A stretch of DNA of 34,428 nucleotides, from assembly GCA_016782835.1 (NCBI GenBank), contig JADHXS010000008.1:1-34428 (forward strand), read 5' to 3'. The notes under the pieces were generated by a model, which did no database searches, was not told the DNA's origin, and saw only the letters and a list, made by a program, of their open reading frames with translations. The position numbers and the translations under genes were made by a program. Shown here one piece after another: positions 17,397 to 26,581 of the stretch. The stretch's first letter is position 1. The number at the start of each line of letters is the position of its first letter. The DNA is from Phycisphaerae bacterium. GTDB lineage: Bacteria > Planctomycetota > Phycisphaerae > Sedimentisphaerales > Anaerohalosphaeraceae.

Positions 17397-18527
17397 ATGA
17401 AGCCCGTAAGACAACCTCAAAAAACAGTCATTGTAATAGTATTCTTCTGCCTGATGTCGGGTGTTTTTGCCGCGAGTAAGAAACCTCTACTTCGTGAACC
17501 CTTGGTGACCGCATTAGTGCCGCATGCGCTGATTCGACAGGCCGGCTGGACGTATAGCTGGCAGATAAACCTGCCGGTGAAAACGAATGAGCAAATTGAT
17601 CGGGTGTTTTTGCATGATCAATATCTTTATGCGTTGACCGACACGAATATCTTGTTTTGCATCGATCGCCAAGAGGGAAAAACCCTGTATGCGGTAACCC
17701 TGTGCCAGAAAGACCTGCCGCTCTGTTCGCCGATTTTTTATGAAGGTCGACTGGGATTTATTGCCGGCAATCAGATTCATGTCTTTGATCCCTCAAACGG
17801 TATTGTTCAGGAGGCCGAAGCGATTGAGCAGGTCGGCAATATTTTTGAGTGCGGTGTGTCTCGTAACACTGATTTTATTTATATAACCGGCTCAGACAAA
17901 CGCCTGCATGCGATTTCCCCGGATGGCTATTGGCAGGCGTTTACCGCTACAGCGGACAATGACTCGGCGATTAGTTCCGTGATAGCAACAGATTCGGTCG
18001 TTGTCTTTGCTACCCAGGCGGGCAACGTTGTGGGAATAAAGCCGGATGCTCCCAAAAAACTTTGGCAGTATGATATATCCGGTCCCATTCGAGCTAACAT
18101 TGTCACGGATGGGAAGTCTATTTACACCGCCGGCATGGATGCCAAATTGTATAAACTGAATATCCAAACCGGTACCTTAGCATGGGATATACCGTTTCAT
18201 GCAGGAGCTCCTGTTTTGGATCCGGCTGTTATCGGAAACGATGTCATTTACCTGTATAATGATCTGAATGGATTGTATGCGGTCAATAAGAATGATGGAA
18301 AAGCGGTGTGGAATGTGGCAGACGGAAAAAATACGCTTTGTGAATCGGGCGAAAAGGCATTTGTTTATGCCAGACCGGGAATTTTGAAGGTGATGGACAA
18401 CAAAACCGGGAAAGAATTGTATTCCGTTAATTTCAGCGAGGTTCAACGATACGCAGAAAATATGACGGATTCGGTACTGTATGTAGCGGATGAAGGCGGG
18501 CGGTTAATGAGTATTACGGTAGAATAA
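17397..18527 (+). CDS. Secreted PQQ-type beta-propeller protein
   Basis: 376 residues with signal peptide (VIVIVFFCLMSGVFA). The mature part is a series of beta blades of the PQQ/BamB-like type, each with a variant of the motif 'x-LYALDxxTGKxxW': YLYALTDTNILFCIDRQEGK, SIYTAGMDAKLYKLNIQTG, GLYAVNKNDGKAVWNV, ILKVMDNKTGKELYSV. No PQQ-binding or dehydrogenase residues are obvious, so it is more likely a binding scaffold than an enzyme. BamB itself is a lipoprotein; this has no lipobox. AAAGGA precedes ATG 17397. It is followed after 45 nt by purH. Confidence 0.78.
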   Translation: MKPVRQPQKTVIVIVFFCLMSGVFAASKKPLLREPLVTALVPHALIRQAGWTYSWQINLPVKTNEQIDRVFLHDQYLYALTDTNILFCIDRQEGKTLYAVTLCQKDLPLCSPIFYEGRLGFIAGNQIHVFDPSNGIVQEAEAIEQVGNIFECGVSRNTDFIYITGSDKRLHAISPDGYWQAFTATADNDSAISSVIATDSVVVFATQAGNVVGIKPDAPKKLWQYDISGPIRANIVTDGKSIYTAGMDAKLYKLNIQTGTLAWDIPFHAGAPVLDPAVIGNDVIYLYNDLNGLYAVNKNDGKAVWNVADGKNTLCESGEKAFVYARPGILKVMDNKTGKELYSVNFSEVQRYAENMTDSVLYVADEGGRLMSITVE

Positions 18528-18572
18528 AATAATTGGATGATTGAACGTTATTGAAAAAGGATTGTGGACATC

Positions 18573-20183
18573 ATGGATGTTAAGATACAAAGAGCCTTAA
18601 TTAGTGTTTCGGACAAAACAGGCGTTGTTGAATTTGCTAAAGAGCTCAGTGCGATGGGAGTGACAATCATCAGCACCGGCGGGACGGCTAAAGCGATATC
18701 TGCGGCCGGGATTGATGTGGTAAGCGTCGAATCGGTGACCGGTTTTCCGGAGATGATGAATGGGCGGGTTAAGACTCTGCACCCCAAAATTCATGGCGGG
18801 CTGTTGGGCTTGCGGGACAATGCCGAACATGCCGCAGCGATGAAAGCGCATCAGATTGAACCGATTGACCTGGTGTGTGTGAATTTATATCCATTTGAAC
18901 AGACGGTTGCGAAGGCGGGCTGTACGCTGGAAGAGGCGATAGAGAATATTGATATCGGCGGGCCGAGCATGGTTCGTTCCGCAGCTAAAAATAACAAGTT
19001 TGTGACGATTGTGACGAATGCGGCTCAGTATGACACTGTTCTTGCGGAAATGAAGGCTAATAATGGAGCAACCAATCAGGCGTTGCGAACCGAACTGGCA
19101 CGAGCGGCGTTTTCCCTGACGGCGTCTTATGACGTGGCCATTTCCAAATATTTGAATGCCCAAGCGCAGGATATGTTCCCGGATCGAATCTCGATTGCCC
19201 TGGTGAAGGATCAGGAACTGCGTTATGGCGAAAACCCGCACCAAAAGGGAGCCTTTTATAAATTAGCCGACAGCCGAGAGGTCAGCGTCGGGAACGCAAA
19301 ACTGCTGGAAGGCGGCACACCCATCAGTTTCAACAACCTGATGGATTCAAACGCCGCGTTCGAGTTGTGTAAGGAATTCGAAGAGCCGGCTGCCGTGGTG
19401 GTTAAGCACATGAATCCCTGCGGCTGTGCCATTGACGAAGATATTACGAAGGCTTATGAAAAGGCTTATTTGGGCGATGTGGTTAGTGCCTTCGGCGGGA
19501 TTGTGGCGATCAACCGTAATATGGATAAAGAACTGGCAACTGTCATCATGGAATCGTATGCCCGATTCGGCAAGGCCCACGGTGCGGCGGGTTTCTTTGC
19601 CGAGGTGATTATTGCTCCCTCTTACGATGAGGAAGCCGTTGAGACGATTCGCAATCTCAAGGCGTGGGGGCAGCGCGTACGACTGCTGGAAACCGGGCCG
19701 ATTGATCGGACAAAGAAGGATACAAAAGAATTTGATGTTCGTTGTATGGTTGGGGGGCTGTTACTCCAGCAGCGTGATTTGATTGGCTGGGAAAAAGACG
19801 CGTTGACGTTCCCGACCACACTGAAGCCCACTGACGAACAACTGGAAGATTTGCGTCTTGCGTGGATTACCGCCAAGCATGTCAAGAGTAACACGATTAC
19901 GTTGGTCAACGGAAAAAAACTGGTCGGTGTTGGCGCCGGGCAGATGAACCGTGTGGAGTCCGGCTTGATTTCATTTAAAATGGCCGGCCCGATGGCCAAA
20001 GGCGCTGCGATGGGCTCCGATGCGTTCTTCCCTTTCCCGGACAATATTGAAAATGCTGCCAAAGCAGGTGTGGCTTGCATCGTGCAGCCGGGTGGTTCCA
20101 AAAAGGACGAAGAGGTCATTGCCAAAGCCGATGAACTTGGCATTGCGATGGTCTTTACCGGCAAACGCCACTTCAAACATTAA
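18573..20183 (+). CDS. purH: Bifunctional AICAR formyltransferase / IMP cyclohydrolase
   Basis: 536 residues, the usual length. Catalyses the last two steps of de novo IMP synthesis. The N-terminal cyclohydrolase (MGS-like) domain shows ISVSDKTG, ISTGGTAKAI, GFPEMMNGRVKTLHPKIHGG and NLYPFEQT. The C-terminal transformylase has RYGENPHQKGAFY, the catalytic KHMNPCG with Lys278-His279, and VKSNTITL...GAGQMNRV. ATG 18573 is chosen over GTG 18564 because AAAGGA is about 11 nt upstream of the ATG. Ends at a bidirectional terminator shared with metK. Confidence 0.97.
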   Translation: MDVKIQRALISVSDKTGVVEFAKELSAMGVTIISTGGTAKAISAAGIDVVSVESVTGFPEMMNGRVKTLHPKIHGGLLGLRDNAEHAAAMKAHQIEPIDLVCVNLYPFEQTVAKAGCTLEEAIENIDIGGPSMVRSAAKNNKFVTIVTNAAQYDTVLAEMKANNGATNQALRTELARAAFSLTASYDVAISKYLNAQAQDMFPDRISIALVKDQELRYGENPHQKGAFYKLADSREVSVGNAKLLEGGTPISFNNLMDSNAAFELCKEFEEPAAVVVKHMNPCGCAIDEDITKAYEKAYLGDVVSAFGGIVAINRNMDKELATVIMESYARFGKAHGAAGFFAEVIIAPSYDEEAVETIRNLKAWGQRVRLLETGPIDRTKKDTKEFDVRCMVGGLLLQQRDLIGWEKDALTFPTTLKPTDEQLEDLRLAWITAKHVKSNTITLVNGKKLVGVGAGQMNRVESGLISFKMAGPMAKGAAMGSDAFFPFPDNIENAAKAGVACIVQPGGSKKDEEVIAKADELGIAMVFTGKRHFKH

Positions 20184-20203
20184 ACTAATTTGAAGAGCAA
20201 TAA

Positions 20204-20236
20204 AAAAAGCCCGGCGAATCAACAACCGGACTTTTT
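20204..20236. terminator. Bidirectional terminator between purH and metK
   Basis: AAAAAGCCCGG (20204-20214) pairs with CCGGACTTTTT (20226-20236) with one internal mismatch and an 11-nt loop; A/T runs flank both sides. Confidence 0.8.
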
Positions 20237-20258
20237 CATTTTTATTGTTTGTGACGAC

Positions 20259-21479
20259 CTATTTTTTGGCCGGTTTTAATCCTGCCGCTTTTCGGAGTTT
20301 GTTCGCCATATCCGTTTTTTCCCATGTAAAATCAGGATTATTGCGTCCGAAATGACCGTTTCGTGCGGTTTCCTTGAAAATCGGACGTTTTAACTTCAGG
20401 TGGTTAATAATGCCCCTGGGCGTTAGCGGGAAAAACTGATGTACCAGTTTTTCAATAATGACTTCATCGATTTTAGCCGTGCCTTCGGTATCAACTAATA
20501 CAGAGAGAGGCTCTGCGACGCCGATTGCGTAGGAAAGCTGGACTTCGCAGGCATCCGCCAATCCGGCGGCAACGATATTCTTGGCAATGTACCGAGCCAT
20601 GTAGCTGGCGCTGCGGTCCACTTTGGACGGGTCTTTGCCGCTGAAGGCGCCGCCGCCGTGACAGCCGCGTCCGCCGTAGGTATCCACGATTATTTTTCGC
20701 CCGGTCAGGCCGCAATCGCCCTTGGGACCGCCCACAATAAATTTTCCGGTGGGGTTGACATGAATAATCATCTTCTTATCGACGAGTTTCCTGGGCAGAA
20801 CCGGCAGGATGACCTGTTTAAAGATTTCTTTTTTGATTGTTTCATATTTCACATCAGCCGTATGCTGCGTTGAAACAACCACCGTATGAATTCGTTTGGG
20901 TTTTCCATTGTCACCGTATTCGACCGTGACCTGGCTTTTACCGTCCGGACGCAGCCACGGCAGTTTTCCGCTCTGCCGAACTTTAGCCAGTTGGTCTGTC
21001 AGTTTATGTGCCAGGTAGATCGGCAGCGGCATCAGCGTTGGCGTTTCCCGACAGGCAAATCCGAACATGAGCCCCTGGTCACCGGCTCCCTGTTCTTTAT
21101 GAAGGCCTGTGCCTTCCGTGACGCCCTGTGAAATATCCGGGCTTTGTTCATCCAGGCTGATGAGAACAGCACAATTTTCAAAATCAAAACCGATGGCCGG
21201 ATCGGTATATCCGATTTCTTTAATCGTTTTGCGAACTACGCCCGCGATGTCCACATAGGCGTTGGTGGTAACTTCGCCGGCAACCATTGCCATGCCGGTG
21301 GTAACCAATGTTTCGCAGGCTACCCGGCTGTTGGGGTCCTGCTCAAGCATTGCATCCAGAACAGCATCTGATATCTGGTCGGCAACTTTGTCCGGATGTC
21401 CCATCGTGACTGATTCGCTGGTGAATAAATGACCTCTCCCATCGAAACGGGTTTTTCTTAATTCGGTTTTTTTTGTCAT
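20259..21479 (-). CDS. metK: S-adenosylmethionine synthetase
   Basis: 406 residues. Makes SAM from methionine and ATP in the cytoplasm. Key segments are SVTMGHPDK (substrate His/Asp, residues 23-31), the signature GAGDQG (131-136), [20 protein letters not shown] and the P-loop-like [16 protein letters not shown] (from 275), and the C-terminal [17 protein letters not shown]. Start ATG 21479 has AAGGAGT nearby and a sigma70-like promoter upstream. No SAM-riboswitch fold was recognised in the roughly 40-nt leader. Convergent with purH. Confidence 0.97.
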   Translation of the reverse strand: MTKKTELRKTRFDGRGHLFTSESVTMGHPDKVADQISDAVLDAMLEQDPNSRVACETLVTTGMAMVAGEVTTNAYVDIAGVVRKTIKEIGYTDPAIGFDFENCAVLISLDEQSPDISQGVTEGTGLHKEQGAGDQGLMFGFACRETPTLMPLPIYLAHKLTDQLAKVRQSGKLPWLRPDGKSQVTVEYGDNGKPKRIHTVVVSTQHTADVKYETIKKEIFKQVILPVLPRKLVDKKMIIHVNPTGKFIVGGPKGDCGLTGRKIIVDTYGGRGCHGGGAFSGKDPSKVDRSASYMARYIAKNIVAAGLADACEVQLSYAIGVAEPLSVLVDTEGTAKIDEVIIEKLVHQFFPLTPRGIINHLKLKRPIFKETARNGHFGRNNPDFTWEKTDMANKLRKAAGLKPAKK

Positions 21480-21525
21480 GTTTTTGACTCCTTGTTAGAC
21501 ATTGAGAGTTTGTATTATTGGGGAG

Positions 21526-21554
21526 AATATACTTGAAATGATAAGGTTCGTCAA
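21526..21554 (-). promoter_or_regulatory. Sigma70-like promoter of metK
   Basis: Minus strand: TTGACG (21554-21549), 17-nt spacer, TATATT (21531-21526), leaving a leader of about 40 nt. Confidence 0.6.
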
Positions 21555-21599
21555 AGCAAATTTCGAAACTATCACCAACGAATGCGGGCAGGGAAGGGT

Positions 21600-22619
21600 T
21601 TAATGAATTTCGTTCAGAAGCCAGTCATATTTAATAAATTTGATAGCGGGTGAGGTAGTCTCAAGATAGCGTTTATCGTCTTCCGATAAATAATTCCAAA
21701 GGAAGTTCAGCCACGCCTGTTCTTCCGGTTTTCTGTCTCGAAATTTCATGATGGAGGCGTATTCCGAAGACAGGAAGAGTTCTCTGTGCTGGTGCATCGT
21801 AAACAGATTCGAAAGATAGAGAATGTTTGCTTCTTTGTCGAATTGAAGCCCGCGAGGTAATGTGAGGTACTGTTTGACCTGATCGTCTAATTGTTCATCG
21901 AGTTTTTCGGCCGTATAAGGCTCATTTCGAAGAGTGGCTCCTCCGAGGCTCGCATAAGACAGCGCGAAGCAGATGCGAGGATCCTCATAGCGTTTCAGCA
22001 GGAAATCCTGTTCGATTTCTTCAAGCGTATATTCCAGGCCCTGTATCTTGAAGAAAGTTTTAGTTCGCCAGTTTCCGGAAATTTGCATGATGCTGTTGTC
22101 CGGGTAAAAAATCATATATATCTTAGGCTCGATGGGATAATTATCGACAACGAGCTTCAGTGTACAGATGTTATACGTGTTGATCCAAAACGCGATTCTT
22201 TGGTTTTTATCGAGAGTCATCAAAACAGCCGGGTTCAGGTCTTTCAACTCTTTCATGGCCAGAATTAAATCATTACGTTTACGCCGTAATGTGCTGTAAT
22301 TAACCAGTCCTCCCTTGGTAATCAGATCCGGATTGAATATCTTTTCATAGGTTTCGTTGATTTTTACATACGTAGAAATTCGAGGAGAAAAATCATCATT
22401 TTCGTCATCAAAGTCTTCCGGCAGACCGTTCGGGTCGACAGTTTCCTCGGGAGGCGATACTTGGTCCTTTTTTATCTCTTCTTTGGAAGATTCTTCAGAA
22501 TTGGGGCGGTTTTCCTCTGCATGAAGGGAAGAAACAAAACTTGATGGACACAGGAAAAGCACACTGAGAAACACACATAGTGAGATTAGTGATATTTTAA
22601 ATCGTCTGATAAATCCCAT
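21600..22619 (-). CDS. Secreted DUF547-family protein lacking the usual cysteines
   Basis: 339 residues. Signal peptide (about 1-34, ending SSLHA-EE), then a Glu/Ser/Pro-rich linker (35-75), then a DUF547 domain: AFWINTYNICTLKLVVDNYP, the ISGNWRTKTFFKIQGLEYTL segment, EEIEQDFLLKRYEDPRICFA and YTAEKLDEQLDDQ. DUF547 proteins are widespread and of unknown biochemical function. The conserved CASxGCPxL motif of the family is here SYASLGGATL, with both cysteines replaced. No Shine-Dalgarno is visible before ATG 22619. Separated from metK by about 120 nt containing the metK promoter. Confidence 0.8.
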   Translation of the reverse strand: MGFIRRFKISLISLCVFLSVLFLCPSSFVSSLHAEENRPNSEESSKEEIKKDQVSPPEETVDPNGLPEDFDDENDDFSPRISTYVKINETYEKIFNPDLITKGGLVNYSTLRRKRNDLILAMKELKDLNPAVLMTLDKNQRIAFWINTYNICTLKLVVDNYPIEPKIYMIFYPDNSIMQISGNWRTKTFFKIQGLEYTLEEIEQDFLLKRYEDPRICFALSYASLGGATLRNEPYTAEKLDEQLDDQVKQYLTLPRGLQFDKEANILYLSNLFTMHQHRELFLSSEYASIMKFRDRKPEEQAWLNFLWNYLSEDDKRYLETTSPAIKFIKYDWLLNEIH

Positions 22620-22757
22620 TTTTTTTTGTTTTCTAATAATGTTATCAAATAAGAATGATAATTAAAAACTCAAAAGCAGTATTTATACATCCAATATTTA
22701 TTACTCTTGATTCTTTAGTTTTGTTCGAATAACCCGGCGAATCACGGATTCTAATCT

Positions 22758-22785
22758 ACTATAAACTGTTCTTTTATCTCGGCAA
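22758..22785 (-). promoter_or_regulatory. Possible promoter of the DUF547 gene
   Basis: Minus strand: TTGCCG (22785-22780), 16-nt spacer, TATAGT (22763-22758), in the 248-nt spacer after the M16 gene. That spacer also holds a weak CCGGC/GCCGG stem (22821-22858) followed by TTTTAT that might end the M16 transcript. Confidence 0.35.
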
Positions 22786-22867
22786 GATTTCATTTCGGCT
22801 TAATTAGAGATTTCATAAAACCGGCCATAAGCCGCATTGCTGTATCCAGATTAGCCGGATATTAAGT

Positions 22868-25681
22868 CTATGATTCATCTTTACCGTCTAACTGAAGAAC
22901 TTGAACCGGTGCGATTGTCTCGAGACTTTCTTTCAGTTTTTCTGCGTCCCCGACGACGACGACTGTCAGCTTTTCGGGATGGATAAATTTTTTAGCCAGA
23001 TTGACACAATCCTGTTTTGTCATTTTGTTCAGGGCACTGAAAAACTTATCGAAATAGTCCCGGTCCAATTGCTGAGATTCGAGCATCCAGAGGTCACCGG
23101 CCACATCCTGGGGTGTTTCACGGTTTTGGGCAAAACTGCCGACAATATAGCTTCGGGTATCGTAGAATTCCGAGTCGGTCGGCTCAACCGTCTGAAATTC
23201 ATGAATCTGCTCAAGAATGACTGAGATCGTTTCGGCGACGGATTCATTTTTTGTGAACGTAGAAATCTCAAATGTACCGGCCCGTGTCCTCGGTCTGAAA
23301 TACCCCCAGGCACCGTATGTCAGTCCTCGTTTGACGCGAAGATTTTCATTTAACCGGCTGTGAAACGAACCGCCAAAGTAATTGCTTGCGATCATGCCGA
23401 TAAAATAGTCCGGCTGCTGACGGCGGGTCAGGCCGAACTGGCCGACTTTAATTTGGGCCTGCGCACTGCCGGGGCGGTTGACCAGGTAAATTTTGGTTGC
23501 GTCGGCGTTTGGAATGTCCGCCGGTGTAACGGTTGGCTTGTCGGTATTGGCTTTCCACTGTCCAAAATGACGTTTAGCTAATTCGACCGCGCGGACTTTT
23601 TCAATGTCGCCGGCAAAAATCAGTGCGGCCTGATCCGGGCGGGCAAACTTCGACCACCACTGTTTTAAATCAGTTGGAGTCAATTCCGCGAGTTCATCAG
23701 TACTGCTTTCAACCATTCGTGAGTAGGGATGGTGACCGAAAAGCTCCTTATTGAAATACTTATCGGCTAAATAGCGCGGTTCCTGCTCTTTGATTTTCAG
23801 TTCTGTCAACTGCTGCGACAAAAGCTTTTCAAATTCCGTCGTGTCAAACGTCGGTTCCAAGACGACTTCGGACAGGAAACCCATCCCGCGATCCAGTTGT
23901 TCTTTCAGGCAATTCATACTGACCGTGCCGGTATCCAGCGTTGCATCGCTGTTAAGGGAGATCGCGTACTGTTCCAGTTCCTCTGACAGTTGAGCTTCGT
24001 TGTGTTTGTCCGTGCCTTTGGTCAGCATGGACAACGTCATGAATGCCGTGCCCGGCTTTGTTTCCGTCCAGGCACCGTTCGTCAGTCCCAGTATGACCGA
24101 CACGAAAGGCACTTCATGGTTCGGCACGACTAACACGGTTAAGCTGTTTTCCAGTTGCTCTTCATTATAATCAAATTTGAAGTTGATGGTGTCCTGATTG
24201 GCCAGCGGAGGCAGTGTGGGATAGTCGACGGGTCGTTTGACGCATGGGCGTCCGGGAGCGGGGGATTCCAGCTCCGGCTCGGCGGTAATCGGGGCGTCTT
24301 CGTTATCTTTGCAGGTGTTTTGCATACCCTGATTTTGCAGAACCGTAAACTGAATGACGCGAGATGTAGAAAGGTATTTTTTCGCCGCCCGCTGAATGTC
24401 TTTTTTAGTGACCGAGCGGATTTCATCGAGCATCGTATTGACCTTGCTCACCTCACCGATAGTCACAGCCGCGTTGCCCAGCAGGATCGCCTTACTTTCA
24501 ACCTGCAGGTTCGTCGTTACAAGTGCTTTTAGCAACTGGTTTTTTGCTTTTTCCAGTTCCGCATCCGTGACACCGTCTTTTTGGATGGTTTCGACCTGCG
24601 TTTCCAAAGCCTCCAGCAACACGTCGTAATTATCCGCTGTTGGTGCAAGCGTAGCTTCGGCGATAAAAATGCCGTCCTGCTGCAGGTTGTAGGTCCAGGT
24701 GCCCGCCTCAACGGCAAGCTGGGTATCGGCGACTAATGCACGGTAGATTCGGCTGCTGTGTCCGTCACCGAGAATCTGCGACAGACAATCCAGCACGGTT
24801 TCATCCCGAGTTCCAGCCGGAACCGTTCGCCAGCCAAGCATGACCTGTCCGGCTGGGGCGTTTTCATCGTCGATGACGACTTTTTTAACGTTTTTCAGCG
24901 GCGGCTCTTTGATGGTGACACGTTTTGGTTGCGGTTCCGCCGGAATCCAGCCGAAATATTGTTTCGCCAGCGATTGGGCTTTTTGGTGTTCGACGGCCCC
25001 GACGACAATCAGGACCGCATTGTTGGGAACGTAACGCTCCGTCCAGAATTCCCGTAAATCCGGAACACTGGTTGCGCGAAGATGAGCGATATTACCAATC
25101 GGCGTCCAGTGATATGGATGAACCGTAAAAAGTTCGCGGGCCATCTTTTTAAACACATTGCCGTAGGGTTGGTTTTCACCCATTCGCAGTTCTTCTTCGA
25201 CGACCTTTCGCTCCGTGTCAAAAGCCTCTTGGTCAATCTTCAGGAAACTCATGCGTTCGGCCTCCAGCCATAGTGCCAGCTCGATCTGATTGGCAGGCAG
25301 TGTTTCATGGTAAACCGTTCGGTCGAAACTGGTGTAGGCGTTACAACGACCGCCGACCTTGCGAACCAGGTTGAACTGATCTTTTTCGCTGACCAGGTCA
25401 GTGCCCTTGAACATCATGTGTTCGAACATGTGAGCGTAGCCCTGGCGGTCGGGCTTTTCATCCTTCGAGCCGACATTGTACCAGACCTGCACCGCTACAA
25501 TCGGACACGAAAAGTCCTCCAGTGTGATGACTTGCAGGCCGTTGTCGAGGGTAATTTGCTGATAGTCGAACAGCTTGTCCGATGCGGCGGGAATCTGGGT
25601 CTTGACTTTATTGGCCTGTCCGAACGCAATGGACGCCAGGACGCTGAACAGTATAATGATGTTGAATTTAATTCGCTTCAT
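22868..25681 (-). CDS. Exported two-module M16 (insulinase/pitrilysin-like) zinc peptidase
   Basis: 937 residues with signal peptide (NIIILFSVLASIAFG). The N-terminal M16 module (about 38-460) carries the zinc-binding HMFEH (84-88) and the downstream glutamate cluster ERKVVEEELR (157-166). The C-terminal module (about 500-930) lacks HxxEH but keeps the substrate-binding Arg/Tyr region NLRVKRGLTYGAWGYF. A proline-rich joint (ELESPAPGRPCVKRPVDYPT) links them. Such proteases form a clamshell that degrades peptides. AAGGG precedes the ATG. It lies 30 nt downstream of the DUF190 gene; a functional link to fluoride export is not obvious. Confidence 0.9.
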   Translation of the reverse strand: MKRIKFNIIILFSVLASIAFGQANKVKTQIPAASDKLFDYQQITLDNGLQVITLEDFSCPIVAVQVWYNVGSKDEKPDRQGYAHMFEHMMFKGTDLVSEKDQFNLVRKVGGRCNAYTSFDRTVYHETLPANQIELALWLEAERMSFLKIDQEAFDTERKVVEEELRMGENQPYGNVFKKMARELFTVHPYHWTPIGNIAHLRATSVPDLREFWTERYVPNNAVLIVVGAVEHQKAQSLAKQYFGWIPAEPQPKRVTIKEPPLKNVKKVVIDDENAPAGQVMLGWRTVPAGTRDETVLDCLSQILGDGHSSRIYRALVADTQLAVEAGTWTYNLQQDGIFIAEATLAPTADNYDVLLEALETQVETIQKDGVTDAELEKAKNQLLKALVTTNLQVESKAILLGNAAVTIGEVSKVNTMLDEIRSVTKKDIQRAAKKYLSTSRVIQFTVLQNQGMQNTCKDNEDAPITAEPELESPAPGRPCVKRPVDYPTLPPLANQDTINFKFDYNEEQLENSLTVLVVPNHEVPFVSVILGLTNGAWTETKPGTAFMTLSMLTKGTDKHNEAQLSEELEQYAISLNSDATLDTGTVSMNCLKEQLDRGMGFLSEVVLEPTFDTTEFEKLLSQQLTELKIKEQEPRYLADKYFNKELFGHHPYSRMVESSTDELAELTPTDLKQWWSKFARPDQAALIFAGDIEKVRAVELAKRHFGQWKANTDKPTVTPADIPNADATKIYLVNRPGSAQAQIKVGQFGLTRRQQPDYFIGMIASNYFGGSFHSRLNENLRVKRGLTYGAWGYFRPRTRAGTFEISTFTKNESVAETISVILEQIHEFQTVEPTDSEFYDTRSYIVGSFAQNRETPQDVAGDLWMLESQQLDRDYFDKFFSALNKMTKQDCVNLAKKFIHPEKLTVVVVGDAEKLKESLETIAPVQVLQLDGKDES

Positions 25682-25692
25682 GTGAAACCCTT

Positions 25693-25719
25693 AATAATCA
25701 ATCATCAATAATCAATTTT
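25693..25719. repeat. Heptamer tandem repeat at the DUF190/M16 junction
   Basis: Plus strand AATAATC, AATCATC, AATAATC, AATTTTG. The array overlaps the DUF190 stop codon (25714-25712) and fills most of the 30-nt gap to the M16 start. Confidence 0.65.
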
Positions 25720-26053
25720 GTTTCGGCGCATAGCGCACAACTTCAACATTTTCCAGTGTGACCAATCCATCGGCGACCATCTCGTCAATCTTCGGCATGA
25801 TGCGATCGATATTTTCCCGGCTATCCACGCATTCGATAATCATCGGCAAATCCTGGCTCAATGCCAACAGATGCGTCGAGTGCAGATGGCTTTTGGCGCC
25901 GAATCCGGCTAATCCGCGAATGACTGTTGCCCCGGCGATTTTTTCCTTTCGCAGCATCGTCAAAATCGCCGTATGCAGCGGCTGATGACCGACATGGTCA
26001 CGCTCGCCGATAAAGATACGCATCAAGACCTGCTGTCCCTGTAATACCTTCAT
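25712..26053 (-). CDS. DUF190 (PII-like) protein associated with CrcB
   Basis: 113 residues. DUF190 pattern: VLMRIFIGERDHVGHQPLHT, LRKEKIAGATVIRGLAGFG, SQDLPMIIECVDSRENI, EMVADGLVTLENVEVVRY. The family adopts a PII-like ferredoxin fold and commonly sits beside crcB, suggesting it modulates or reports on the fluoride channel; the mechanism is not established. Its ATG overlaps the crcB stop by one nucleotide (TAATG), so translation is coupled. Confidence 0.9.
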   Translation of the reverse strand: MKVLQGQQVLMRIFIGERDHVGHQPLHTAILTMLRKEKIAGATVIRGLAGFGAKSHLHSTHLLALSQDLPMIIECVDSRENIDRIMPKIDEMVADGLVTLENVEVVRYAPKQN

Positions 26054-26454
26054 TACGCAGTTCCTCCAAATAAAGTTCGTGCCAAAGCCAGACCCGCCAG
26101 CGTCGCGGCCAGCCCGATGAGAAGATTGGCGGCGATGTTCGCCATTGCCAGCGTCCAGCTTCCGTCTTCGATGTAGTTGACCGTTTCATAGCTGAAGGTT
26201 GAAAATGTTGTTAATGCCCCCCAAAAACCCACTGTTATCGCCATCCGCAAGGTATCGGAGATTTTGTCGCTGACCAGACACAAATGCATTAAGAACCCAA
26301 GCAGAAAACAGCCTAAGACGTTGGCAATCAGCGTCCCCCAAGCAAACCCCGTCCCGAACAGACGATAACCTGCCAGACTGATGCCCCAGCGGCTCAACGC
26401 CCCCAACGCACCCGCTGCGGCAATATAAATGGCTGTCACAACACTTCCCGGCAT
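26053..26454 (-). CDS. crcB: Fluoride channel CrcB/Fluc
   Basis: 133 residues with four membrane helices. Motifs: AGALGALSRWG in helix 1, GTLIANVLGCFLLGF in helix 2 with the pore Asn, and WGALTTFSTFSYE with the break in helix 3 and the Phe residues lining the fluoride path, all typical of the dual-topology homodimer that expels fluoride. A single crcB is present, as expected for a homodimer. AAAGGA lies before ATG 26454. Promoter at 26495-26523. No fluoride riboswitch (crcB motif) was recognised in the leader. Confidence 0.93.
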   Translation of the reverse strand: MPGSVVTAIYIAAAGALGALSRWGISLAGYRLFGTGFAWGTLIANVLGCFLLGFLMHLCLVSDKISDTLRMAITVGFWGALTTFSTFSYETVNYIEDGSWTLAMANIAANLLIGLAATLAGLALARTLFGGTA

Positions 26455-26494
26455 AAAAATTCCTTTAGTTATCCAAGCCTTTCAATAACCTGCC

Positions 26495-26523
26495 CTTATA
26501 GCCCAAAATACCCCAATGGTCAA
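26495..26523 (-). promoter_or_regulatory. Sigma70-like promoter of the crcB-DUF190-M16 operon
   Basis: Minus strand: TTGACC (26523-26518), 17-nt spacer, TATAAG (26500-26495); leader about 35 nt. Confidence 0.5.
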
Positions 26524-26530
26524 GAAAATA

Positions 26531-26546
26531 CGGTTTTTCTAAACCG
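26531..26546 (-). terminator. Weak terminator hairpin after gloB
   Basis: Perfect 6-bp stem CGGTTT/AAACCG with a 4-nt loop (26531-26546), followed on the minus strand by TATTTTCTT, just before the crcB promoter. Short stem, so termination may be partial. Confidence 0.4.
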
Positions 26547-26581
26547 GCTATAGTTACCCAATGAAATGAGAAATATAGGGA

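Noticed and set aside
21480-21599. SAM riboswitch before metK
   Set aside because: The predicted leader is only about 40 nt and has no kink-turn or terminator-like stem; a plain promoter explains the region.
26455-26581. Fluoride (crcB-motif) riboswitch
   Set aside because: The leader downstream of the predicted promoter is about 35 nt, too short for the aptamer, and its consensus bases were not found; only a short hairpin upstream of the promoter was seen.
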